Under the pieces are notes generated by a model that worked only from the letters and a program-made list of their open reading frames with translations, was not told the DNA's origin and made no database searches. A stretch of 64,000 nt of DNA from Leptospirales bacterium (lineage in GTDB: Bacteria; Spirochaetota; Leptospiria; Leptospirales; Leptonemataceae): contig JAIBBM010000006.1 of the NCBI GenBank assembly GCA_019694685.1, positions 1-64,000 on the forward strand. Reading direction: 5' to 3'. Position 1 is the first letter of the stretch, and each line of letters opens with the position of its first letter. The position numbers and the translations under genes were made by a program. Positions 46,514 to 55,532 of this stretch are shown in pieces.

Positions 46514-47470
46514 ATGTCCGTCCCCAAGTCGATAATTGCTGCAATGTTTTTTATGGGAGGTGTGGCCGCCATCATCAGCCAGACCCCTCCAGCCACAACT
46601 CCCGCGACCACTCCGGTGGCGGCGGAAACAAAACCGGCCGGGCCAGCTTCTGCCATCCAGCTGCAGGATTTTGATCCTGTCGCCGTGAAGGATCCGCGGT
46701 TCACGCTTACGAATGTGAACTTTGATAGAAGATATGCTCCCAATGGTGTAGGCGAGTTCCTCGATGTAGTGTTTGATCTCAAGAATCTCACGAGCGAACC
46801 GGTCGATTTCTATGCCTATGTGATTGCGTTCTGGGAAACCGATGCGGTGGATCTCAATTCGCGCAGACTGATTCCGTATCCAACCTGGCGCGTGAATGAT
46901 CCGGCTCGCGGCGAGTATCTGGTGCACTATATTACCATCACGCCCAAAGACCTTCCAGACGAAGAAATCTGGAGTGATAAGGATCCGGATTACAAACACT
47001 ACAGCCACATCGTGCAAAGCATGCGCGATTCAGTGGCCACTACCGAACCGGTCTCAGACGTTCACCCGCCATACTGGAAGTATCTGAGCTATATTTCGCA
47101 GCACCCGGCGCAAGGATTGAAGTTCAAACTTTACGGGGACAAGGGTCCGGGACAGCACGAAGTGATTCAAACAAACTACGTTCCGCCTACAGCTGAGGAA
47201 AAAAAGAACAAAGTGCATCGCACTCTCTCGCAGCATAAGTTCACGATTGAGCATACTCGTCGCATGGCGATTTTCCGTTCGCATCATTACACGGCATATA
47301 GAGCGGATTTCAAGTTCTTCAATTCTGTTTCAATTGTGCTGTTCGATGCGAAGAAAGCAGATGCTTATGAAGAGCAAAGGAAAGCCGGCGGTCCAAAGGC
47401 GGGCGAGGCAAAAATCGATCCTTTGATTTACAAGCAGACGTTCAAGATTGGTCGTCCCCTGAAAATGTAA
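46514..47470 (+). CDS. Secreted protein of unknown function
   Basis: A 318-residue protein, ATG with AGAGGA upstream. A short signal (SIIAAMFFMGGVAAIISQ) is followed by a Thr/Pro/Ala-rich linker (PPATTPATTP). The mature part begins with a beta-rich region (RFTLTNVNFDRRYAP, LDVVFDLKNLTSEPVDFYAY) that looks like an immunoglobulin-like fold, then a His/Tyr-rich segment (DPDYKHYSHIVQSM, FRSHHYTAYRADF). No family is recognised. It diverges from the DUF900 gene. Confidence 0.7.
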   Translation: MSVPKSIIAAMFFMGGVAAIISQTPPATTPATTPVAAETKPAGPASAIQLQDFDPVAVKDPRFTLTNVNFDRRYAPNGVGEFLDVVFDLKNLTSEPVDFYAYVIAFWETDAVDLNSRRLIPYPTWRVNDPARGEYLVHYITITPKDLPDEEIWSDKDPDYKHYSHIVQSMRDSVATTEPVSDVHPPYWKYLSYISQHPAQGLKFKLYGDKGPGQHEVIQTNYVPPTAEEKKNKVHRTLSQHKFTIEHTRRMAIFRSHHYTAYRADFKFFNSVSIVLFDAKKADAYEEQRKAGGPKAGEAKIDPLIYKQTFKIGRPLKM

Positions 47471-47480
47471 TTAACCGAAG

Positions 47481-47777
47481 TCATGCGCTGCGCCGCTTAT
47501 GTGGTCGCAGCGGCTTCTCGGGACGGAGCAAAGGCAGCGTTCTGAGTTTTCCAGCCAGTTCATGGTCCTCATCTGAGAACAAGTTTCCCTGGAGGCCTTC
47601 GTCTAACGCGGGCTTTTCCCGAAGATTTTCGATTTCCCATTGTGCCTTGATTTCCCCTGCGATTTGCGCCCATTGGGACGGATCGCGGTCGTATTTACCC
47701 AGAAGCTCCAGTTTGCCGTTGATAAAGCGAAAATATAGACCGGGTGCCTTTTTGAACTCCTGCCATTGTCTGTTCAT
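47481..47777 (-). CDS. Small basic protein of unknown function
   Basis: A 98-residue protein from ATG 47777. It reads NRQWQEFKKAPGLYFRFING, then KYDRDPSQWAQIAGEIKAQ, a helical middle and a very basic tail PLRPHKRRSA. A longer start at 47834 would overlap the HDOD gene on the other strand. No family is recognised; the compact charged composition is compatible with nucleic-acid or protein binding. Confidence 0.55.
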   Translation of the reverse strand: MNRQWQEFKKAPGLYFRFINGKLELLGKYDRDPSQWAQIAGEIKAQWEIENLREKPALDEGLQGNLFSDEDHELAGKLRTLPLLRPEKPLRPHKRRSA

Positions 47778-47800
47778 AAACCAGAGTCTATCGGGCCTGT

Positions 47801-49333
47801 GTGACAAAAATGGATGGCAGTTCCAAACATACACTGCCAGTTAAGGTCGTGACTCGCATCGAGCCAGGCCAGGAAGATCAAAGAGGCATTCAGGGGATTC
47901 TCAATGGAGCTGGCCTCGGGTTTCGCTATTCTGGGCTCATTGACGCGCGATTCAATTTCGTTTCTGGATTTCTTCACAGGTTGCTCTGCGAAGTAGATCT
48001 CGGTTATCGCACGGAGCTGGTTTTGACCATTTTGCGGGAGCTTGCGACGAATTGTTCGAAAGCACATGCAAAGCGAATCTACTTTCAATCGCAAGGCCTT
48101 GATATTTCTATCCCTGCAGATTATGCTTCCGGAATGGCATCCTTCCGGGCGGATGTGCTTTCTCACTGGGATCAGTTTGTAGCTGCTAATTCAACAAACG
48201 AGTTTTACATTGAGCTGAGTTTTGAACTCAATGCGGACGCGATCGTGATCCACATGGAAAACAATGTAGAGCTCCTTCCCTCAGAATGGGAAAGGATCAC
48301 GCAAAGAAGACAGAAAGCAGCGCAGATCAGGGACATACTGGAAGCATTCAATGCATTCGATGACGACAACGAAGGAGCAGGCCTGGGAATTGTTTTCATT
48401 TCTTTACTACTGCGCAATGCTGGCATTGCGGAATCCAATTTGATCATCGACTCGAGACGCGGCGTGACTCGACACACTTTGATCGTACCGCGATTGCCCG
48501 CGCAACTACGTAGTGGAATACGCGATGAAATGCTGCGCGAAATTGAAGGGCTTCCGTCGTTGCCTGATCGGGTCAATCAGCTGGTCGTTTTATGCAGTGA
48601 TTCTTCCGCGTCTATTGCTTCCATCGCACAAGAAATCGAAAGAGATCCAGCCATGGCTGCGCAAATACTACGGCTGGTTCATTCTGCCGGTTTCATGACC
48701 AGGCGACGAAACATGGACGTAGAATCTGCGGTCAAGGTCATTGGCCTGCAGGAAGTGTCTGAGCTGGTAGTTGCTACTGCCAGTCGCAGCGTTCTTGCAA
48801 ATCATTTTCAAATCAAAGAAATGGAAACTATCTGGGATGCGAGCAATCGTGTATCATTTTTCGCCGCGGAGCTTGCTGAACGTTGTCATGTAAAGAGAAG
48901 TGATGCGGCCATCGCGGGTCTATTGCTCGAGCTCGGCAAAATCGTCATGATAGGCCTTAAGCAAACTACAATGGAGCGCATAGACGAAATGCTCGGCAGC
49001 AAACGCGTGCGAACGAGTTCCATTCTAGAGGAAAGTACGCTTGGGATTTCGCATCCGGAAATCGGCGCTCGGTTAGGAGAAAAATGGAATTTTCCGCAGG
49101 CTGTGATAGATTGCATTCGATATCAGCATAAACCCTTGCTCTGTGTTTCTCCGAATGAGGCTCTCGTGCGCGCGGTTTCGCTTGCCTCTAGATTGCATGC
49201 AAGCACTCAGGGGATGGCAGACTACTATGCCGTTGATCCTGAGGTATTGCAGGCGGGTAGAGTGCATTCCCCGGAAGAGTTCGCGAAGCTTGCAAAGTTA
49301 CTTGAAGAGCAATTTAAAAAACAAATAGCATGA
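47801..49333 (+). CDS. GHKL ATPase-like and HDOD domain fusion
   Basis: A 510-residue cytoplasmic signalling protein. Residues about 60-235 resemble a GHKL ATPase: N-box RELATNCSKAHAKRIYF and glycine-rich DNEGAGLGIVFISLLL. Residues about 245-450 are an HDOD domain (EGLPSLPDRVNQLVVLCSD, IERDPAMAAQILRLVHSA, ILEESTLGISHPEIGARLGE), a catalytically reduced HD fold common in bacterial signal proteins. GTG 47801 or ATG 47810 may start it. It overlaps the ABC ATPase gene by four bases. Confidence 0.83.
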   Translation: MTKMDGSSKHTLPVKVVTRIEPGQEDQRGIQGILNGAGLGFRYSGLIDARFNFVSGFLHRLLCEVDLGYRTELVLTILRELATNCSKAHAKRIYFQSQGLDISIPADYASGMASFRADVLSHWDQFVAANSTNEFYIELSFELNADAIVIHMENNVELLPSEWERITQRRQKAAQIRDILEAFNAFDDDNEGAGLGIVFISLLLRNAGIAESNLIIDSRRGVTRHTLIVPRLPAQLRSGIRDEMLREIEGLPSLPDRVNQLVVLCSDSSASIASIAQEIERDPAMAAQILRLVHSAGFMTRRRNMDVESAVKVIGLQEVSELVVATASRSVLANHFQIKEMETIWDASNRVSFFAAELAERCHVKRSDAAIAGLLLELGKIVMIGLKQTTMERIDEMLGSKRVRTSSILEESTLGISHPEIGARLGEKWNFPQAVIDCIRYQHKPLLCVSPNEALVRAVSLASRLHASTQGMADYYAVDPEVLQAGRVHSPEEFAKLAKLLEEQFKKQIA

Positions 49334-50094
49334 TCGTTGCGCATAACGTGCGCTATGTGCGCCAGGGAAACACGATCCTGGATGGGATCACTTGGAAGGC
49401 GGAAAGAAACGAGCACTGGATCATGCTCGGTCCAAATGGATCTGGAAAATCTTCCTTCATTAAGCTGCTGACATTGTATGAATGGCCTACCGATGGATTC
49501 ATAGAAATCGATGGGATGCGAAGTGGTACGGAGCCAGTGAGCGTCATGCGGCGGAAAATCGGCCTGTTTGAACCTGCACTGCATTCATCGATCGCTCATT
49601 TTTATCCGGATATGACAGGCGAAGAAATCGTTCAAGCAGGGGCGCGGGGAGCTCTCGCCCTTTATGAATCACCACCGGAAGAAGTGGTTCATCGTGCGAG
49701 GAAGCTTCTGGTGGAGGAGCGCCTACCCTGGGAAAGGCCATTCAGTGTCATGTCGAGTGGAGAGCAGCGGCGAACTCTGTTGATGCGCGCCCTGATGCCA
49801 AAGCCCTCCATGTTGATTTTGGATGAACCTTTTGAATCGCTTGATATGAAGGCGCGCTATCAACTTGAATCCACTTTGAAGCGAAACACAGAGGGGATGG
49901 TGACGCTCACCGCGCTTCATCGCATCGAAGAGATACCAGCGCATGCGAGTCATGCTTTGTTGATGAAGAACGGCAAGGTGCTCCGATCCGGGCCCCTCGA
50001 AGAGCTGTTGAATCGCGAGAATCTTTCTGAGCTGTATGAAATGCAATTAGAGGTTACAAAGCATGCGGGTCGATACTCATGCAGACCAACATGA
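49330..50094 (+). CDS. Single ABC-type ATPase, no permease beside it
   Basis: A 254-residue ABC ATPase. Walker A is GPNGSGKSSF, the signature is SSGEQRRTLLMRALMPKP and Walker B is MLILDEPFESLD; the H-loop is in TALHRIEEI. The N-terminus RYVRQGNTILDGITWKAER fits an importer or ModF-like subfamily. With no membrane partner nearby, it could serve a distant permease or be a non-transport ATPase. The last bases overlap the next gene (ATGA). Confidence 0.88.
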   Translation: MIVAHNVRYVRQGNTILDGITWKAERNEHWIMLGPNGSGKSSFIKLLTLYEWPTDGFIEIDGMRSGTEPVSVMRRKIGLFEPALHSSIAHFYPDMTGEEIVQAGARGALALYESPPEEVVHRARKLLVEERLPWERPFSVMSSGEQRRTLLMRALMPKPSMLILDEPFESLDMKARYQLESTLKRNTEGMVTLTALHRIEEIPAHASHALLMKNGKVLRSGPLEELLNRENLSELYEMQLEVTKHAGRYSCRPT

Positions 50095-51806
50095 GCCAGT
50101 TTTCTGATTCATTGTGCGCGCAACAGATGCGCATGTTGCGTCTCGATCTACCAGTTTCTTCTGAGGCGGAGGTAGCGAGACTTCACAGCAAGTACGATCC
50201 ATGGGAAGAGGCGCGGCGACAACTGGGGCAGATAGAATCGCGTCCGGTCGTTCTCGCGTTTGGGGCTGGGCTGGGCTATGCGATTGCGCTGCTCTTGCGA
50301 TCGGGAAAGGAGTGTATCTGGTTTGAAAGCGATCCGCGCATTCTGAGTCGGGCACTGGGTACTGTCGATTTGCAGGAGTTCATCCAGTCTGGTCGCCTTC
50401 GGGTAGTTAGACGAATCTCTAATGAAGAAGAACTGGAGGAGATCTTCCGGGGTCGAGGGAACGATGACATCTCGTTTTTCTCACATAGAAATTTTCTAAC
50501 AGAAACACATGCAGAATGGAAGCGAAAAATCGAATTCTTCTTGAATAAGAAGAGTGTGAACATGGCAACGCTATCCCGGTTCGAGAGCATCTGGGCAAGA
50601 AATCTCGTAGCCAATATGCCTCTTCTTCTAAGAGGACAACCTGTTTCTACGTTATTCGGCATTCATTCGAACAAGCCCGCGATAGTAGTGGGTGCGGGCC
50701 CGTCCCTCTCGGATAGTATAGGCGATATCGAAAAGGTTCGCCAGAAAGCGGTCTTAATTTGCGTGGACACAGCTCTGGCCGTGCTTCGGCATGAGGGTAT
50801 TGACCCTGACTATGTGGTGACTGTAGATCCTCAACCGGTGAATCGTTGCTATTTAGAGGGATACGACGGCGAGGCGTTGATCGTGGCCGATCCCACTGCC
50901 TCGAGATTTGCATTGCGTCATGTGGTGGCGGATCGGATTCGCTACTTCTGGTCTCCCTTCGCAATGGCACAAGTATTCTTCGAGGCCATAGGAGTGACCG
51001 CTGGTGAAATCGCATTCGGGGGATCTGTTTCGACGAATGCGTATGATCTGGCCAGGAAGATGGGATGCGATCCGGTCTTCGTCGTCGGTCAGGATCTGAG
51101 CTTTCCTGGTGGAGAAGTGCACTGCAGAGGAGCGACTCTCGAAGAGAGATTGAACTGGAAGGAAAGTAAGACGTTCAGGCGTGAGCTTCACAACTACAGA
51201 CAGCTTTCCGCCCTGCCTCCAGTGTTGCTGCCTGGACTCACCCAGGCAAGCGAGAGAACCAACGACAAGCTTGTGATTTTCTATCGATGGTTTGAAAGGC
51301 GGTTTCGAAAGGACCTCGAAAATGGTCTGCGAATTCGCAATTGCACTGCTCGCGGTGCTCGTTTTGATTTTCTTGAGAGAGCTCAGCTCAGCGAGCTTGC
51401 CGGTTTACCGGACGCAATGCCCGGTCCACAGATGATTCGCGCGAATGACGTTTCGGATAAAGCTCGCAAATTGCTTCTGGTTCTCGAATCGCTAGAAGCG
51501 GATTTCGCATCCACATCAAAAGAGCTCGAGCTCGCGGTGCAGATCATTCGGAAGGAAGGACCGCCGAAGAAAACCGGGGAGACTCTGGATCGCGTCGATG
51601 AAGAGCTGCGCAAGAGAAAGAATGCCCTGGCGATTCTGGGAAATGCGTCGCAGAAGGCGATTCACGCTGTGACTGAATCTGCACACGGAGGCGAGCGAGC
51701 ACTGGAGTTGTATGAGGCTCTTTACTCAGCGTCGCTCAGGTACGAACGTTGGCTTAAGAGATCCATACGGATCCTTTCGGAAACGTTAGTCGGCATTGCA
51801 CGTTAG
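50091..51806 (+). CDS. Maf-type (DUF115) motility-associated glycosyltransferase-like protein
   Basis: A 571-residue protein from ATG 50091 (or 575 from 50079). The DUF115/MptE-like core near residues 190-380 has AIVVGAGPSLSDS, DYVVTVDPQP, GGSVSTNAYDLARKMGCDPV and VVGQDLSFPGGE. In Campylobacter and Aeromonas, Maf proteins attach nonulosonic sugars to flagellins. The C-terminal quarter is helical and may be regulatory. No flagellin or sugar-synthesis genes are in the window, so flagellar glycosylation is inference. Its stop overlaps the convergent lipoprotein gene by 21 bases. Confidence 0.85.
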   Translation: MSQFSDSLCAQQMRMLRLDLPVSSEAEVARLHSKYDPWEEARRQLGQIESRPVVLAFGAGLGYAIALLLRSGKECIWFESDPRILSRALGTVDLQEFIQSGRLRVVRRISNEEELEEIFRGRGNDDISFFSHRNFLTETHAEWKRKIEFFLNKKSVNMATLSRFESIWARNLVANMPLLLRGQPVSTLFGIHSNKPAIVVGAGPSLSDSIGDIEKVRQKAVLICVDTALAVLRHEGIDPDYVVTVDPQPVNRCYLEGYDGEALIVADPTASRFALRHVVADRIRYFWSPFAMAQVFFEAIGVTAGEIAFGGSVSTNAYDLARKMGCDPVFVVGQDLSFPGGEVHCRGATLEERLNWKESKTFRRELHNYRQLSALPPVLLPGLTQASERTNDKLVIFYRWFERRFRKDLENGLRIRNCTARGARFDFLERAQLSELAGLPDAMPGPQMIRANDVSDKARKLLLVLESLEADFASTSKELELAVQIIRKEGPPKKTGETLDRVDEELRKRKNALAILGNASQKAIHAVTESAHGGERALELYEALYSASLRYERWLKRSIRILSETLVGIAR

Positions 51807-52889
51807 CAAGAACGGTTCAAAGACCTGGCCGACAATCAGCATTCCGTTCCACACGAGACCCGTGGAAGATCCGCTGATCTGTTTTCCATCGTTAGAATAG
51901 ATGCGTTCGGCAACCCGGCTCTCGGTGTTCAGCCTGAAGATTTCTGAAGGGGAAAGGTTCTCTGAGGATCGCATATGTCCGAGGAAAGCGATCGCAGAAG
52001 GATGCGCCGCTATATCCAGGATACCAGGTTTTTCCCACATCAAATTGTCTGCCCCGCTATGAAGGTCAATAAAATCGGGGCGTGGCGAAAGCTCACCCGT
52101 GGAAGGTGTGCGTTTGTAAACGAAAATGCCTCTGTCTCGGGAAGAACCAACATACAGAAAATCGCCGGACGGAGAAACGGCGATTCCGTTTGCGAAAGCA
52201 ATCCCATCCGCCACAACGCTCCATTTTGACGACGCGGCATTGTACATGACCACGCTGGACCAGGGCCTCACCAGCAGGTCCTCGACCTGCCGCGAAAATC
52301 CATTCCCGGATGATCCGTGATCATTTGTGACGTAAAGATCTCCATTTGGTAGCACAACCAGATCGTTCGGGCTGATGAGGAGAGGGCTTCTGAGTCGCCG
52401 AAGTAACTTGAGTTCACCTGGTTTCACCGCAAAGACTTCGATCAAGTGATGGTTGAGCATAGCGTGGTTGATCACATAGAGAAGCGGGACACCACCTAAC
52501 ACCGTGAAGGCGATTCCATGTGGATGAAATGGCAGGCCGTCTCGATCTGCGAAGGACAAGGGTTGGGGAGTTCCCACCAGTTCGCGCGCAGGTGAAAGTT
52601 GAAATATGACGCCCGGCTTTACGAGTTCTCCGTTCGGATCATGATCGCGCCGATCCTGTGAAGAGATGAGAAGTCGCGGGGGTCGGAAGCTTGTGTCTAC
52701 GTCGAAATCTTCCGGTCCAGGAATTCCAGCCGTTGCCCTGCACGCTTTGCCAGGGACGGGTGCGGGAGTAGCGCAAGAGTAAAGAGAAAGGGTTGCAAAC
52801 AGTAACGCCGCGCTAGCCCGGAGTGGATACGAAACGCCAGTGAGGGTTGCCTCCCGGCGAGAGGATGCGTTCGAATACGAAAGATTCAT
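51786..52889 (-). CDS. Paraoxonase/lactonase-like lipoprotein
   Basis: A 367-residue protein with a long leader ending ATLSLYSC (lipobox Cys), start ATG 52889. The beta-propeller has PON-family calcium residues in order: SPNDLVVLPNGDLYVTNDHG, ANGIAVSPSGDFLYVG and GADNLMW, followed by HPSAIAFLGH. PON enzymes hydrolyse lactones and esters with calcium. The leader part overlaps the preceding gene's end by 77 bases, an unusually long overlap. It closes the ccmB-ccmC run of genes, though the link may be only transcriptional. Confidence 0.83.
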   Translation of the reverse strand: MNLSYSNASSRREATLTGVSYPLRASAALLFATLSLYSCATPAPVPGKACRATAGIPGPEDFDVDTSFRPPRLLISSQDRRDHDPNGELVKPGVIFQLSPARELVGTPQPLSFADRDGLPFHPHGIAFTVLGGVPLLYVINHAMLNHHLIEVFAVKPGELKLLRRLRSPLLISPNDLVVLPNGDLYVTNDHGSSGNGFSRQVEDLLVRPWSSVVMYNAASSKWSVVADGIAFANGIAVSPSGDFLYVGSSRDRGIFVYKRTPSTGELSPRPDFIDLHSGADNLMWEKPGILDIAAHPSAIAFLGHMRSSENLSPSEIFRLNTESRVAERIYSNDGKQISGSSTGLVWNGMLIVGQVFEPFLLTCNAD

Positions 52890-53637
52890 AGTATGTCTTC
52901 CAGAAATCTTCGACATACGCGGGCACGGAAGCAAAATCATCGGGAGCGGAACGAAGCAAAGCGGCGAACATGGTCGGTAATGTATTTTGAATTTTGGGAG
53001 AAGGATGGAGGAGGTGTGCGCACAGAGACAGGTGCTCGATCACGAAAGGCATATAAACGGATAGAAATGCCATTCGTGCGCCAAAACTGAACCGTTCGGA
53101 AAGGGAGCGGTTCAGAGAAGAGAAGTCCAGACTATCAAATAGAAGACTTCCGCCGCGAAAGACTGTTTCTTCTGCGGGCTTGGCGTGTCTGGTTTCCACG
53201 GCCAGCTGCAGTGTGTCCGCCTCGAAGCCCGTAATGCGGTTCGAATCTGTTTTGAAATCTTTGATGGGAACGAGCCAGCAGTGGAAGTAGATTCTATTTG
53301 TCTCAAAGGATGGGGCGATTCCCTGCGCGGGTGGTCCAAGTGGCGTAGCGCAGCCTCCGAGATAGGAAGCCGCACACCGAAAGAGAAAGGCCAGTTTTTG
53401 ATCCTGCGTGGATACGTCACGAATCCAGTAGAGACGAGGACCGGCATTCGGGTGAAAGTCAGCTGGCAAAGGTGAAAAGCCGTCGAGCCAGGGAAGAGGA
53501 AGAGACTGAATGAGAGACGAAACCTCTGCTACTTCCTCTGCTCTCAGTCGATCCAGGTGAACGGACGGAAAACGAAATGATTCTGTAAACTCAACGTATG
53601 GATGTCTGAACGTATCGACGCACAGGGCGTAGCTCAC
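52813..53637 (-). CDS. Protein of unknown function in the ccm operon
   Basis: A 274-residue protein starting at GTG 53637, which overlaps the upstream stop as GTGA; a longer start at 53805 lies inside the preceding gene and is rejected. It has FTESFRFPSVHLDRLRAEEV, then PRLYWIRDVS, and later helical segments (RMAFLSVYMPFVIEHLSLCA, AYVEDFWKTYYES). It lacks a signal peptide and obvious catalytic motif. Position after ccmC suggests a role in heme or cytochrome work, but sequence gives no support. Confidence 0.7.
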   Translation of the reverse strand: MSYALCVDTFRHPYVEFTESFRFPSVHLDRLRAEEVAEVSSLIQSLPLPWLDGFSPLPADFHPNAGPRLYWIRDVSTQDQKLAFLFRCAASYLGGCATPLGPPAQGIAPSFETNRIYFHCWLVPIKDFKTDSNRITGFEADTLQLAVETRHAKPAEETVFRGGSLLFDSLDFSSLNRSLSERFSFGARMAFLSVYMPFVIEHLSLCAHLLHPSPKIQNTLPTMFAALLRSAPDDFASVPAYVEDFWKTYYESFVFERILSPGGNPHWRFVSTPG

Positions 53638-54128
53638 GACTTCCTTCTGGTTCCTTTGCGTGAAGTAGATTTCCTGGAAGGCGTCGAGCCAGTGTCTCGC
53701 GTGGCCAGTTGCCCGGTCGAGGATGGGATCGGAGGCCTTTCCATGGACGCGTTGAGTGCGCGGATGATCTTGCGCTGGTCTAGCAGTACGAAGGCAAGAA
53801 AGCACGAAAACAGCACGAGTGTAAGCACGATTACTAGAAGCAGGTTGTTCAGTCTCTTCTGTCCCGTTTCATTTGCGGAAATCTGCGCGAGGTGCGAAAG
53901 AAGGTAGTTGAGATGATCGATCTGCGGATGACCGGGACGAGAAATGAATAGGATCTGGTCTGCGAGTGCTCGCGCTTGTTCCCCGCTGAGATGGGAGGCA
54001 TACTCCGTGGCAGCCGCGCGATCCTTCTTGAGGAAGGCACGCGCCTCGGATAGCGCTTCTTCGCGCGATTGCGCGGAGAGATGAACGGAAGTGAATAGTA
54101 GTAAAAGACTGATAGTTAAGATTCGCAT
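53634..54128 (-). CDS. Signal-peptide protein with one transmembrane helix in the ccm operon
   Basis: A 164-residue protein, start ATG 54128 one base after the ccmC stop. The leader is LTISLLLLFTSVHLSA. The periplasmic part is helical (EEALSEARAFLKKDRAAATE, LSGEQARALADQILFIS), then a membrane helix (LLLVIVLTLVLFSCFLAFVLL) and a basic cytoplasmic tail rich in Ser/Arg/Lys (STPSRKSTSRKGTRRKS). It recalls the CcmH helix-rich periplasmic part only by topology; the CcmH CxxC is absent. The function is unknown. Confidence 0.72.
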   Translation of the reverse strand: MRILTISLLLLFTSVHLSAQSREEALSEARAFLKKDRAAATEYASHLSGEQARALADQILFISRPGHPQIDHLNYLLSHLAQISANETGQKRLNNLLLVIVLTLVLFSCFLAFVLLDQRKIIRALNASMERPPIPSSTGQLATRDTGSTPSRKSTSRKGTRRKS

Positions 54129-54129
54129 A

Positions 54130-54828
54130 TTAATATTCCCGGGTCTTTTCAAAAAGTGCGGTCAAGTATTCGCGTCGAATGGCAAGGCGGAGGAATGCCA
54201 GAAACAGGAAATGGTAACCAAGGACGGATATCCAGAATGTAATGCGAATGGGAGGGGCCATGGTGCCCATCACGGATTCGGGATGCGTGTCCGGTGTGAC
54301 CACTCGAATCGCAAGCCATGTAAGCACAGCGGAGATCGACGTGAGTATGGACATGACAGCTCCCACGACAGCTTTTCTGTCGGGTCTTTCAGTGGAGCTT
54401 CGCGCGTAGAAGTAGCCAACGAGTGAAAGGAGTAGAATGAAAAAGGACATGAGCCGCGAGTCTTTCCAGTTCCAGTAGGTGCCCCATTCTGTCGAGGCCC
54501 AGAGAGGTCCTGAGATCACTACGGCCGCGGCAAATAGGAGAGAAATACGATTGGAGGCGAGAGACCAGAGGTCGAACCGTTGCTCGCGTGTGCGAAGATA
54601 CAATATGCCGCTCACTGCTGAAAGGAGAGGAGCATACAGAGCAACCCATGCGATCGGAACGTGTATGTAAAAGATTCTATGTGCCTGACCCTGTGAGATG
54701 ATGGTTGGGGGATAGGAAAGAGCTATCCAGCTAACGAGTGGTAAGGCGAAGCCAAAAGCTACAAATAGGAAATCGAGAACACTGGATCTGGCCATGCGAG
54801 CAAGGTCAGACTGAGAAAGGCCCTTCAT
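54130..54828 (-). CDS. ccmC: Heme exporter/handling protein CcmC
   Basis: A 232-residue membrane protein with six hydrophobic segments. The WWD-type heme motif is WASTEWGTYWNWKDSRL near residue 110, with conserved His in the preceding loop (YIHVPIAW) and in TPDTHPESVMG. CcmC presents heme to CcmE in cytochrome c maturation system I. Its ATG overlaps the ccmB stop by 23 bases. ccmA, ccmE and ccmF are not in the window. Confidence 0.9.
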   Translation of the reverse strand: MKGLSQSDLARMARSSVLDFLFVAFGFALPLVSWIALSYPPTIISQGQAHRIFYIHVPIAWVALYAPLLSAVSGILYLRTREQRFDLWSLASNRISLLFAAAVVISGPLWASTEWGTYWNWKDSRLMSFFILLLSLVGYFYARSSTERPDRKAVVGAVMSILTSISAVLTWLAIRVVTPDTHPESVMGTMAPPIRITFWISVLGYHFLFLAFLRLAIRREYLTALFEKTREY

Positions 54829-55519
54829 CGTTAAGGAAAGGAAATAAGATCGATCCCAGAGTGCAATACAATATGCCCGGTGCGAGCAAGGATAGAGCGA
54901 GAAGAGGATTCGCTTCTGGAGAGTTGCTGAAGGTTTCGAGTAGCCCGGCTGCCACGACCAGGACAGGAACAGAAGCGGGAAGGAGTAATACAGGCAGAAG
55001 CACCCCTCTTGATCTGTTGGTGAGCATCGAGTTAAAAAGTGAACCCAGAGAGGAAAGACTCAACGCGGTGCCCGTGAGCAGAATGGATTGCGAAGAAAAT
55101 GTACGAGCGGGTGGTAGGGTGCCTGCGAGTAAGATGTAGTTCGCCGGAAGATACGCGATCAATAGAATCGTGAGCACTGTCCATCGTGCGAAGACGCGAC
55201 CCACGTAGAGCGCACTCGCGTCAAGCGGCGAGAGAGACAGGATTCGGAATGCTTGATGATCTGAAGCATCAGAATTCCAGCCCGTCAGAAGAATGCCTGC
55301 AAAGAACAGAGTGGCCAGAGTGGCTCCTGCCAGGTTGTGCGCGGACCTTGCGAAGGCCTGGTCCATCGAGTAGTGATAGATGACGGAGAGGACCACAGCG
55401 AAGGCGGCTACTGCAACGATGCGTCCGCGGTTGCGCCATTCTAGTTTCGTTTCGAGCCAGTAGATCGTGCGAAGGGACAAGAGGAATCCGGGAGGCTTTT
55501 GGAATTGACCGGCGCGCAC
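54806..55519 (-). CDS. ccmB: CcmB-like heme export permease
   Basis: A 237-residue membrane protein, GTG 55519 taken as the start because it does not overlap the divergent gene; ATG 55555 and 55585 are also in frame. The N-terminal YWLETKLEWRNRGRIVAV and the later SLSPLDASALYVGR, plus six hydrophobic helices, match CcmB, the membrane subunit working with ATPase CcmA. CcmA is absent here, so its ATPase must be elsewhere or missing. Confidence 0.84.
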   Translation of the reverse strand: MRAGQFQKPPGFLLSLRTIYWLETKLEWRNRGRIVAVAAFAVVLSVIYHYSMDQAFARSAHNLAGATLATLFFAGILLTGWNSDASDHQAFRILSLSPLDASALYVGRVFARWTVLTILLIAYLPANYILLAGTLPPARTFSSQSILLTGTALSLSSLGSLFNSMLTNRSRGVLLPVLLLPASVPVLVVAAGLLETFSNSPEANPLLALSLLAPGILYCTLGSILFPFLNDEGPFSV

Positions 55520-55532
55520 TCGTCCCGCGCTA

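Noticed and set aside
53638..53805. Upstream start for the 274-residue ccm-operon gene
   Set aside because: It would overlap the preceding gene by about 170 bases, whereas GTG 53637 forms a tight GTGA overlap.
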